A stretch of DNA of 33,836 bases from NCBI GenBank assembly GCA_027487735.1, contig JAIYDA010000067.1:1-33836 (forward strand), read 5' to 3'. Position numbers and translations under genes: made by a program. Shown here one piece after another: positions 14,894 through 22,159 of this stretch. Position 1 is the first letter of the stretch. Each line of letters begins with the position of its first letter. This DNA is from Planctomycetaceae bacterium. Lineage in GTDB: Bacteria; Planctomycetota; Phycisphaerae; Phycisphaerales; UBA1924. The notes under the pieces were generated by a model. That model did not search any database. It was given only the letters and a program-made list of their open reading frames with translations, and had not been told where the DNA came from.

Positions 14894-16012
14894 TCACGTG
14901 CCGCCCGATGGGCCTGCGCTCGGGGCTTTCTCCGCGGCGGGTGCCTTGCCGGTCTTTGCGTCCTGCCGCTGGTTCGCAAGGCCCACTCGCCATGCTTGCA
15001 TCATGCCGTGCAGCCGCACCATGCTGGTGCTGGGCAGCAGGCTCTCAACGTCTTGCACGACGAGCATGGGCAGTTCACCTTCATTTTCACTGGCTCGAAA
15101 CCCTACGGCGTGCAACGCCGCCCGCGCCCGTGCGGCCAGCTGCTTCGCCTGCGCCGAATCACCTCGCGCTGATTTCGCTTCGTCAGCTTCATCAGTCGCG
15201 ACGTCCACCCCCGCACTCACCGGCGCGAACAGCACCGCCGCCTGCGCACCCAGCGCCACAAACTCTTCCCCGCTCAGCTCCGCATACGCGGGCCCACTTT
15301 GCGGCACCACCACAAACCCCGCCGCCCGCGCCGCCTGCGCCTGACAGCTTGTGGGCCCCAGCACCGCGATGGGCGAGGCCGACAGCAGCAGCACGAGACG
15401 CCGCACATCGCTCGCACCCTCTGCTTGCGACGGACTCGATGCGTCCGCCGCTTCCAGCATGCTCGCAAGCTGCGCGTCCAGCTCTGCCGCGCGCGGCGCA
15501 GTCGCTGGCGTGCCCAGCAGCGCTTGCAGCGCAGCAAGCTCCTGCCGCACATCTTGGAGCGACACCGGATTCATGTCGTGCAGGTGCATGCCGCCGCTGC
15601 GTGCGAGGGCTTGCAAGCGCTCGGGCAGCTCCCTTGCTCCCCACTGCGTGACGACGTGCGTAGGGCGCGCAGCAAGCAACGCCTCGTAGTCGATGCCCGC
15701 CTGGTCGCCCACGCTGGGCAGACCCGGGCTGCTCGCCGCATCAAACGCGTGCCGAGCCACGATCACATCACCCAGCCCAAGATCGCGGAGCATGACCGCG
15801 CCGGCGGGGCTGAGCATCGCAACGCGTGCGAGGTTTGCGCGCGCGGGCTCGGCTGTTGGCTGAGCTTGCTGCTGCACTTGCGGCTGGACTTGCTGATGTC
15901 CTGGCACCGGACCCAGCACCTGCTGCGGAGCCTGCCCCGCTCGCTCGCAACCAGCCGCGCCGAGCATGCTCGCAGCAATCGCGAACGACACAGCTCGAAG
16001 CACGCACCTCAT
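14894..16012 (-). CDS. BtuF/TroA-like periplasmic binding lipoprotein
   Basis: A 372-residue exported protein. The signal region AVSFAIAASMLGAAGC ends in a lipobox-like LGAAGC with Cys22, so a lipoprotein is likely. A Gln/Pro-rich spacer (about 30-58) leads to a helical-backbone periplasmic binding domain of the BtuF/FhuD/TroA kind: RVAMLSPAGAVMLRDLGLGD, then PSVGDQAGIDYEALLAARPT (the typical vG.....n.E.i.alkPd pattern), LHDMNPVSLQDVRQEL, and a second lobe with LVLLLSASPIAVLGPTSC. Such proteins bind ferric siderophores or cobalamin for an ABC importer, but no permease or ATPase gene is adjacent, so the ligand is open. Its ATG overlaps the stop of the upstream BshC-like gene by 4 bp. Confidence 0.8.
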   Translation of the reverse strand: MRCVLRAVSFAIAASMLGAAGCERAGQAPQQVLGPVPGHQQVQPQVQQQAQPTAEPARANLARVAMLSPAGAVMLRDLGLGDVIVARHAFDAASSPGLPSVGDQAGIDYEALLAARPTHVVTQWGARELPERLQALARSGGMHLHDMNPVSLQDVRQELAALQALLGTPATAPRAAELDAQLASMLEAADASSPSQAEGASDVRRLVLLLSASPIAVLGPTSCQAQAARAAGFVVVPQSGPAYAELSGEEFVALGAQAAVLFAPVSAGVDVATDEADEAKSARGDSAQAKQLAARARAALHAVGFRASENEGELPMLVVQDVESLLPSTSMVRLHGMMQAWRVGLANQRQDAKTGKAPAAEKAPSAGPSGGT

Positions 16013-17508
16013 GCCGTGCCCTCGCCCCGCGCGTGGACGCTGCCTGCGCCAAACCCACTCGCAGCACTCAGCTCGCGCTGCACCACCGCCTCCACCGCAC
16101 TCCGCAGCCGCGCCAGCGCGTCGGGTGTGTGCAGCACGCAGCTCCAGGTGCGGTCTTGCGCGAGGGCCGCACTGCCAGCAAGCATCCGCGAAGCCGCGTC
16201 CTGCTCATGCAGAGCAGCAAGTGTCGCCTCGTGCGAGGCGCGCACCTCTGCCAGCAGCGCGTGCAACCTGCGAAACAGCCCAGAACGCACGCTGCCTCGC
16301 GGCGTGCTCGCAATCGCCCGCACCAGCTCATCCTTGCGATGCTGCGCCGCGCCATCACCCAGCAGCGCGGGCGTGTGCAGCGCCTTGTGATGCGCTCCGA
16401 ATCGCGGTTGCTCACCCGCGCTGCCAAGGGGCAGCCGCAGCGTGGCACTCACCACCACCGCCCGCGCGAGCGTGTCGGCAACCAAGGGCGTGCCACCGGT
16501 GCTGCTCGCCCGCCCGTGCCACGCCTCGAGCACCCGGTCATACACGCCCCCACCCAGCCCATGCACAAACAGCTCGCACCCCAGCCCGCGCAGCAGCAAC
16601 GTGGTGATGATCGCCCGAGGCAGCAGCCGCGAGTCGACGTCGTCACTCAGCAGCGCAGGCACGCGTCGCGCGCCCTCCACGCGCCACAGGGGCAGTTCGC
16701 CCGGTCGCAAGGGCCTCATCCGCGCCGCGGGGTGCTGCCGCGTGCTGTCGTCGTACGCGCTGCGAAGCTCGGCGCTCTGCCGCAGGCGCTCAGCAAGCTC
16801 CGCAAACGCGCTCGTTCGCGCCAGCTCGCTCGCGTACACGATCCCCACGCCCGCAAAGGCCTCCGCAAGTCCGGGCGTTGCTCGCAGGATGCCGGTGGAA
16901 AGCTCCGCGAGCGTTGCTCCGGTCGATGCCTTCGCCGTGACGAACTCGCCACGTTCGCACGCCCGCGCCAGCGCCGCCAGCGGCTCGCGCACGCAAGGGT
17001 GGGCCCGGTCGAGAGCGTCCGTAGGCACCCGAAGAGCTCGCACCGCAGCCGGGCTGATGCGTTGCAACGCAGGAATCGTCGGCGCGGCGCGTCCATCGAG
17101 CCGCAGCTCCATCGCGCCGATGCGACCTTGCTCGTTTGGTGTCGTTGGGATGCGCAGCGTGAGCGGCACGAGCTCATCGGTGTCGACCACAAGCCACACG
17201 GGGGTTGCGCCTATCGCTCGCGCCAAGGCCCGCGTCGCAAACAGCTTCGCCGCGATGCCCGGATGCCACAGCGCGGGCTGATGCCCGCTCATCACGATCG
17301 GTCCGCTGCGTGGGAGCCCAAGCTCTTCGCGAAACCGCGCCGCCTCGGGCCCGACCAGACGCAGACCCTCTTGCAACCCCGCAAGCGCGCCCTGCCACAC
17401 GACCGAAGGCAACCCCTGGCCAGCGAGAGATGCGGTTGCAGCGGCGCCACCATGCATGTGGAAATGATTGGATGCCGCACCCTGCCGCGTGTCGCCCGGC
17501 GCGGTCAT
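16009..17508 (-). CDS. BshC-like (bacillithiol synthase-type) uncharacterised protein
   Basis: A 499-residue cytosolic protein. The strongest signal is MSGHQPALWHPGIAAKLF followed by GATPVWLVVDTDELVPLTL. In layout this mirrors the BshC pattern of GQQPG..., a helix, then pVFWiasEDHD, with Asp-Thr-Asp-Glu where BshC has Glu-Asp-His-Asp. A later stretch RAIITTLLLRGLGCELFVHG and GGGVYDRVLEAW resembles the BshC C-terminal core. Length fits (BshC about 540). BshC adds cysteine in bacillithiol synthesis, but bshA and bshB are not visible, and the changed acidic motif makes the function uncertain. The gene overlaps both neighbours by 4 bp, in an operon with a GT2 glycosyltransferase and a binding lipoprotein. 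Confidence 0.6.
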   Translation of the reverse strand: MTAPGDTRQGAASNHFHMHGGAAATASLAGQGLPSVVWQGALAGLQEGLRLVGPEAARFREELGLPRSGPIVMSGHQPALWHPGIAAKLFATRALARAIGATPVWLVVDTDELVPLTLRIPTTPNEQGRIGAMELRLDGRAAPTIPALQRISPAAVRALRVPTDALDRAHPCVREPLAALARACERGEFVTAKASTGATLAELSTGILRATPGLAEAFAGVGIVYASELARTSAFAELAERLRQSAELRSAYDDSTRQHPAARMRPLRPGELPLWRVEGARRVPALLSDDVDSRLLPRAIITTLLLRGLGCELFVHGLGGGVYDRVLEAWHGRASSTGGTPLVADTLARAVVVSATLRLPLGSAGEQPRFGAHHKALHTPALLGDGAAQHRKDELVRAIASTPRGSVRSGLFRRLHALLAEVRASHEATLAALHEQDAASRMLAGSAALAQDRTWSCVLHTPDALARLRSAVEAVVQRELSAASGFGAGSVHARGEGTA

Positions 17509-18395
17509 TCATACAACCCGGAAGCGAGGCCCGATCCAGAACCAAGTCCAGACCCAAAGCCAGCCCCCAGGTCGCGCTGCCCCGCCTGCAACACACCCGA
17601 AGCCGCAGGCAGCACAGGCCCCTCCAGCATCTTCGCGCCCATCAACGCCGACTGCGGCAACTGCGCCGCCCATCGTCGCAGCTCGCGATGCATCACATCG
17701 CGATACACCGCGAGGCGATGCGTCGGCTCGTCCAGCCCATGCCCAAAGCTCCGCACCGCACCCGTGTAGATGCGCCGCACAGGCAGCTCGCGCACGCGCA
17801 GCCCCATCGCAGCGGCTTGCACCCAGAACTGCATCGGAAACGCATACCCCTGCTCGCTCAGTCGCAAGCGGCGCAGGCTCTGCACGCGATACGCCTTAAA
17901 GCCGCAGAAGGCGTCCGTCAGCGTCGTACCCCAGCAGCCGCTCAGTCGATCGTTCAGCTCGCGCGTCAGCAGGCGGTTGATCCGCTTGCGGTCGGGCGGT
18001 GGTTCGTCGCCACTCTGCGCACGCAGGTATCGCGAACCGCTGATGACGTCCGCATCCTGCCCGCTCGCGGCGTGCACAAACGTCGGAATCCAGAACGGCT
18101 CGTGCTGCCCGTCGGCATCCATCGTGATGACCCAGTCATACCGCTCGCGGATCGCGATGCCGAAGGCATCGATCAGGCTGCGACCATACCCGCGGTTACG
18201 CGCATGCCGCAGCACCTCGACGGGCAGATGGGGCAGGATGTCGCGTGTCGTGTCGGTGCTGGCGTCGTCGATCACCAGAATCTCTCGGATCGACGACCCA
18301 CGGTGCGGCAGGGCCTGCTCCACCACGCGCGCGATCGTCGCCTCCTCGTTAAAGGCAGGGATCGCAAGCAGCACGTTGGGCAGAGAATGATGCAT
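17505..18395 (-). CDS. GT2 family glycosyltransferase (polyprenyl-phosphate sugar transferase-like)
   Basis: A 296-residue GT-A-fold glycosyltransferase similar to dolichyl-phosphate mannose synthases. Visible motifs: LLAIPAFNEEATIARVV, ILVIDDASTDTT, NRGYGRSLIDAFGIA and the metal-binding DxD in ITMDADGQHEP; then SGSRYL and DAFCGFKAYR. There is no obvious membrane anchor. The C terminus ends in a Gly/Ser-rich tail (GFGSGLGSGSGLASG). The ATG at 18395 follows GGAG with about 7-nt spacing; an upstream GTG at 18413 has no such site. It is the first gene of a three-gene operon with 4-bp overlaps. It probably transfers a sugar to a lipid-phosphate carrier for envelope glycans. Confidence 0.88.
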   Translation of the reverse strand: MHHSLPNVLLAIPAFNEEATIARVVEQALPHRGSSIREILVIDDASTDTTRDILPHLPVEVLRHARNRGYGRSLIDAFGIAIRERYDWVITMDADGQHEPFWIPTFVHAASGQDADVISGSRYLRAQSGDEPPPDRKRINRLLTRELNDRLSGCWGTTLTDAFCGFKAYRVQSLRRLRLSEQGYAFPMQFWVQAAAMGLRVRELPVRRIYTGAVRSFGHGLDEPTHRLAVYRDVMHRELRRWAAQLPQSALMGAKMLEGPVLPAASGVLQAGQRDLGAGFGSGLGSGSGLASGLYE

Positions 18396-18565
18396 CAACC
18401 CACTCCGTTGCACACCCCGCCACGCGAGGGTGCCAGCTTTTCGATGCGGTTTCTACGCTTAAGAGGCGAAATGTGCAGGCCCCGTGCGACGATTTCGCGG
18501 TTTTTCTTTTGCTTGTTTTCACACAGAGCGGCTTATCGCCATCGCGCTCTCCCCACTTCCATGGA

Positions 18566-19816
18566 TTACCACAGCACCCGACAGCGGATGGTCTCCGGGA
18601 TACTCCGCACCGCCTCGTGCACGCGCTTGCCGTCGGTGGGGTCCATGTCGAGCACCACATAGCCCAGGTCATCCTGCGTGCGCAGGTGCTCGCCCGAGAT
18701 GTTCGCTCCAAGAGCCGCGATGCGCTGGTGCATTGTGCTCAGCACGCCCGGCACATTCCTATGAAAGTGCAGCACGCGATGGCGACGGGCCGCGCCGGTG
18801 TCCTCGCGCGCATCCTGCGCGGGCAGCTCGACCTCGGGCACGTTCACGGCTCCAGTTGTCGTTCCGACATTGACGAACTTCACGAGCTTTTCCGCCACGT
18901 CCAGCCCGATCGCCTCCTGCGCCTCCTCGGTGCTTCCACCGATGTGGGGCGTGAGGATGACATTGGGCACACCCCGCACGACGCTGATGAACTCCTGCCC
19001 GTTTGCGCTGGGCTCATCGGGAAAAACGTCGAGCGCGGCGCCGCTGAGGTGCCCGCTGCGCAAGCTCTCCACCAGCGCATCAAGGTCCACCACGCCGCCG
19101 CGCGCGTTGTTGATCAGGCACGCCCCCTTGCGCATGCTCGCGAGCTGCTTGGCGCCGATGAGGTTCTTCGTGCTCGCGTTGCTGGGCACGTGCAGCGTCA
19201 CGATGTCGCTCTCCTTCAAGAGCTCGCTCAGGCTGCGCACCGGGCGGGCGTTGCCCATCGCCAGCTTGGGCAGCACGTCATAGAACAGCACGCGCATGCC
19301 CATCGCCTCGGCAAGCACGCTCACCTGACTGCCGATGTGCCCATACCCCACGATGCCCAGCGTGCGACCGCGCACTTCGTGCGCGCCCGACGCGTTCTTG
19401 TCCCACACGCCCTTGTGCATCTGCTCGCTCTTGGTCGTCAGCTGCCGCGTGAGCCCAATCGCCTCGGCGATCGTCAGCTCCGCCACGCTCCGGGTGTTGC
19501 AGAACGGGGCGTTGAACACAGGCACGCCCGCGCTGCGAGCCGCCCCGAGGTGCACCTGGTCGGTGCCGATGCAAAAACACCCCACCGCGAGCAAGCGCTT
19601 GCTCGCCCCCAGCACGTCGCGCGTGAGCTGCGTCTTGCTGCGAATGCCCAGCACGTGGGCATCCTCCACCAGCTTCAGCAGCTTCGCCCCATCGGGCGAG
19701 CCGCTGGTCGTCTCGACGCTAAAGCCCTCGCCGCGCAGCATCGCCGCGGCTTTGGGGTGGATGTTCTCGAGCAGGACGACCCGGATCTTCTCCTTCGGAT
19801 AGCTCGTTCGCGGCAT
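18566..19816 (-). CDS. serA: D-3-phosphoglycerate dehydrogenase with ACT domain
   Basis: A 416-residue enzyme that oxidises 3-phosphoglycerate to 3-phosphohydroxypyruvate, the first step of serine synthesis. It has the 2-hydroxyacid dehydrogenase core with NAD-binding GYGHIGSQVSVLAEAMG, catalytic Arg in INNARGGVVDLDAL, Glu in the DVFPDEPSANG region, and His in LTPHIGGSTEEAQ. The C-terminal 75 residues form an ACT domain (HRNVPGVLSTMHQRIAALGA), so feedback by serine as in the E. coli enzyme (410 residues) is expected. The ATG at 19816 matches family length; there is no ribosome-binding site but a TATTCT box 8 nt upstream. It lies 99 bp after the M16-family gene on the same strand. Confidence 0.96.
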   Translation of the reverse strand: MPRTSYPKEKIRVVLLENIHPKAAAMLRGEGFSVETTSGSPDGAKLLKLVEDAHVLGIRSKTQLTRDVLGASKRLLAVGCFCIGTDQVHLGAARSAGVPVFNAPFCNTRSVAELTIAEAIGLTRQLTTKSEQMHKGVWDKNASGAHEVRGRTLGIVGYGHIGSQVSVLAEAMGMRVLFYDVLPKLAMGNARPVRSLSELLKESDIVTLHVPSNASTKNLIGAKQLASMRKGACLINNARGGVVDLDALVESLRSGHLSGAALDVFPDEPSANGQEFISVVRGVPNVILTPHIGGSTEEAQEAIGLDVAEKLVKFVNVGTTTGAVNVPEVELPAQDAREDTGAARRHRVLHFHRNVPGVLSTMHQRIAALGANISGEHLRTQDDLGYVVLDMDPTDGKRVHEAVRSIPETIRCRVLW

Positions 19817-19824
19817 GGGGCGGA

Positions 19825-19830
19825 AGAATA
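19825..19830 (-). promoter_or_regulatory. Putative -10 box for leaderless serA mRNA
   Basis: TATTCT on the minus strand, 8 nt before the serA ATG. The ten-base context TATTCTTCCG is shared with the box before the FabF-like gene (26945-26950). Confidence 0.4.
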
Positions 19831-19915
19831 GGAACCAACGAACCCTCGCGGGCCCGCACACGGCCCGAAAGCCCCAAGCAAGCCGAACGGCAAACCCAAC
19901 CGCAGACCCACTGGC

Positions 19916-21151
19916 TTACACCGTGAGCGCCGCCGGCCCCAGCGTCTGCACCGTCTTCTCGCCCAGCGTGCGCCTGAGCAAGTACGCGTTCAGGTCGTCG
20001 AGCGTCACCTGCTCGATCTGCTCGCCGATCTCTTGCAGGCTGCGGGGCCTGTGCAGGCGGTGCCAATCGCTCACCAGGCTCGCGGCCCGAGCAGCGGCGC
20101 TCTCGCCCGCAAACACCAACGCCGCCTTCACGCCCACGCGGGCACGCTCAAACTCCTCCTGCGTCACGCGTCCCTCGGGCGTGTTGATGCGTTGCAGCTC
20201 GTGCAGCAGCACGTCGAGGGCCTCCTGGGCGCGCTGGGGTGTGGTACCCACATACGCCTGCACGCTGCCAAACTCGCGCTCGCCCCGATAGCTCGCGCTC
20301 ACGCTGTAGCACAGCCCGCGCTTCTCGCGCACCTCCGTAAACAGCCTGCCGCTCATGCCCCCGCTGAGCACGCTCAGCGCGAGCTTCTCCTTCGCGCTGT
20401 CCGCGTGACCCTCGGGCGGCGCGTCGCACCCCACGAGGATCTGCACCTGGCTTCCGGTCTCGTCCACCTCGTGGGCATAGCCCCGGGGCGGGGGCGAGGT
20501 CACGTCGATGGGCGCCGCCGCTCCGTGCCACCCCGCGAGCAACCGATCCATCTGCGACGCGATCACCACGGCATCGACGTTGCCCGCGATCGCGAGCACG
20601 CTGCCCACCGGTCGCGCGCGATCGAGCCAGCCTTGCAGCAGCACGTCACGCGTGCACGCGGCAAGCCCCTCGGGCGTGCCCATGCCGCTGCGACCGATGG
20701 GCATCGCAAGGTGCCGCTCGCGCAGCAGCATGCTCGCGCGTTCTTGCGGATCGTCCTTCAGGCTGTCAAGTGCCTGGAGCGCAAGCTCGCGGCACGCATC
20801 AACGCTCTCGGCGTCCATGCGAGGCTCGCGCACCATGCTCGACACCAGCGCAAGCACCGGTCCAAGGTTGCTCGCGAGGCAGGTGCAACTGACGCGGATG
20901 TTCAGCGCGGTCGCGCCGACATCGCGCGATGCGCCAAGGCGATCGAACGCATCGGCCGCATCGCGCGAGCGCATCGCACCCATGCCGCGCAGCAGGATTT
21001 CTTCGAGAATTGCGCTGCGTCCGTCGTGGTGCGCGGGCTCGGTCGCGCTGCCCGCGGGGCAACTGAAGGTGAGCGCAGCCGACTGCAAGTGCGCCATGCG
21101 TTCGACGATGAGCGGCATGCCGCACGCGAGATGGATGATGGAGATGCTCAT
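19916..21151 (-). CDS. M16-family peptidase-like protein lacking the zinc motif
   Basis: A 411-residue M16 (pitrilysin/processing peptidase) fold protein. The N-terminal lobe has the family layout LTFSCPAGSATE...GRSAILEEILLRGMG, but the inverted zinc motif HxxEH is replaced by S-A-I-L-E-E-I, so the ligand histidines are missing. The C-terminal lobe keeps the conserved GGMSGRLFTEVREKRGLCY, containing the Arg/Tyr pair that binds substrate in M16B proteins. This combination is typical of the non-catalytic partner of a two-subunit M16B enzyme; no catalytic partner is encoded in the window. The ATG at 21151 starts the conserved region; no ribosome-binding site is visible. There is no signal peptide that I trust. 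Confidence 0.87.
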   Translation of the reverse strand: MSISIIHLACGMPLIVERMAHLQSAALTFSCPAGSATEPAHHDGRSAILEEILLRGMGAMRSRDAADAFDRLGASRDVGATALNIRVSCTCLASNLGPVLALVSSMVREPRMDAESVDACRELALQALDSLKDDPQERASMLLRERHLAMPIGRSGMGTPEGLAACTRDVLLQGWLDRARPVGSVLAIAGNVDAVVIASQMDRLLAGWHGAAAPIDVTSPPPRGYAHEVDETGSQVQILVGCDAPPEGHADSAKEKLALSVLSGGMSGRLFTEVREKRGLCYSVSASYRGEREFGSVQAYVGTTPQRAQEALDVLLHELQRINTPEGRVTQEEFERARVGVKAALVFAGESAAARAASLVSDWHRLHRPRSLQEIGEQIEQVTLDDLNAYLLRRTLGEKTVQTLGPAALTV

Positions 21152-21364
21152 GAGCGCGAGGAGCGTAGCGGAAGCGCGGCGCGTGCGCCGCAACGCGCAG
21201 GGCGCGCGATCGATGCACCTGTCAACGACGCGCACACTCAAATTTTTTTGCAAACTTGTATTGCATCGGCGCAGATATCCGATAAGCTCTTCATCATGAA
21301 TCAGGTTTTCGCGGCGCATGGTTGTGATCGCGACTGATTCGGAGACTGCCAAGGAGTTTGACCA
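21152..21364. other. Intergenic region upstream of the Lys/Ala peptide gene and the M16 gene
   Basis: This 213-bp divergent region contains the only markedly A/T-rich patch nearby (about 21238-21300), with TTGCAA (21248), TTGTAT (21256) and GATATC/GATAAG (21274-21286) as possible promoter parts for the + strand peptide gene. No pair has ideal spacing, so I do not call a promoter. A TTGACA on the minus strand (21220-21225) lacks a matching -10. Confidence 0.4.
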
Positions 21365-21430
21365 ATGGCGAAGAAAGCAAAGAAGAAGGCCAAGAAGAAG
21401 GCAAGCAAGAAGGCCACCAAGAAGGCCTAA
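21365..21430 (+). CDS. Lys/Ala-rich 21-residue peptide (histone-tail-like)
   Basis: ATG to TAA encodes 21 residues made only of Met, Ala, Lys, Ser and Thr: it opens MAKKAKKKAKKK and ends ATKKA, with 13 lysines. AAGGAG (21351-21356) stands 8 nt before the ATG, among the best ribosome-binding sites in the window. The pattern resembles the KKA repeats of bacterial histone H1-like tails, so binding to DNA, RNA or the ribosome is possible, but there is no direct evidence. It stands alone in a 1-kb intergenic region. A strong terminator lies 235 bp downstream (21662-21704). A remnant of a longer protein or a chance low-complexity frame is possible; the ribosome-binding site and exact stop argue against chance. 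Confidence 0.6.
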   Translation: MAKKAKKKAKKKASKKATKKA

Positions 21431-21661
21431 CTCTTGCGGCCTGGTGTGTCTGCTCGCCTTGTGCGAGTAGCCCACGCTGGTCTCAGTCCTCGTGAGGGTC
21501 GATAGACTTGCTCGGGGATGCACATCATGCCTGGTAACCGATCCGCTCACGCGGCATTGGTCGCGGGCGGGTTGGCTTGATACGGAGCGTGTGCTGTTGT
21601 TGGCGATTCGTCGCTGCATCGTGCACCGCCTTCGGACCCAGGCTGACTTCAACCGGTCAAG

Positions 21662-21704
21662 AATGCGGGATGAGCATGGCCGCTCATCCCGCGTTCGTTT
21701 TTTT
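21662..21704 (+). terminator. Strong rho-independent terminator
   Basis: The stem GCGGGATGAGC (21665-21675) pairs perfectly with GCTCATCCCGC (21682-21692) across the loop ATGGCC, extends three more pairs outward with one G-T, and is followed by seven T (21698-21704). It is directional for the + strand. The nearest + strand gene upstream is the Lys/Ala peptide. Confidence 0.85.
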
Positions 21705-22007
21705 GGTGCTGGCCCGCACTTGCCCCGCACCACGCCAACCACACATGCCTAGCACCGTGTTGCCCGCGAGCACGCCAACTTTCGGTTGATGTTCGGATGT
21801 TGATCCGGCACGCACCTTGCCTGCACGCTCGCTCGCATCATCTATACACCAACTTCGCGAGCCCCTCGCACCCTGCCCCACCCGCCGCACATCGAACAAT
21901 CATGCTCGGATGTGCCAATTGCCGAACTTCGTGCGTGGCACGCGCGATGTTCGCATCGTGCACCACGCCAATCCCTCACCTGATTGTGCTGCAAGACGAT
22001 TGAACGA

Positions 22008-22028
22008 CGCAAAGCCGCAAACTTTGCG
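22008..22028 (+). repeat. Short inverted repeat in the murC leader
   Basis: CGCAAAG (22008-22014) and CTTTGCG (22022-22028) form a 7-bp stem with a 7-nt loop, about 130 bp before the murC start. Its role is unknown. Confidence 0.4.
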
Positions 22029-22159
22029 CGTTCTCCGCGTATGCTGGTGGTCTTGCCGCGTGGTGGGCTTGGTTGCCCCGCGCGGGTGAGGTGCGATCGT
22101 CTTCGGCGCATGCTCGTTCGCTCCCCTCCAATCGTGCCCAACGCAAGGATGCACCCCTC

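Larger units (their letters stand above)
21431..22159. other. Intergenic region before murC, with an orphan terminator
   Basis: This 729-bp stretch has no gene I can support. The part 21431-21661 has no convincing frame and ends in a strong intrinsic terminator, so it may be a 3' leader of the peptide mRNA or a separate small RNA. The part 21705-22159 holds a short hairpin (22008-22028) and the leader of murC. Confidence 0.5.

Noticed and set aside
15826-17769. A 647-codon + strand frame opposite the BshC-like gene
   Set aside because: Antisense shadow; the minus-strand reading has motifs and 4-bp operon overlaps on both sides.
21220-21225. TTGACA on the minus strand as the -35 of the M16 gene
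   Set aside because: No -10-like sequence at 16-18 bp distance.
21296-21337. A 13-codon mini-frame upstream of the Lys/Ala peptide
   Set aside because: No ribosome-binding site and no recognisable leader-peptide pattern or attenuator following it.
21492-21752. An 86-codon frame across the orphan terminator
   Set aside because: It reads through a perfect terminator hairpin, and its product is Arg/Cys-rich without motifs.
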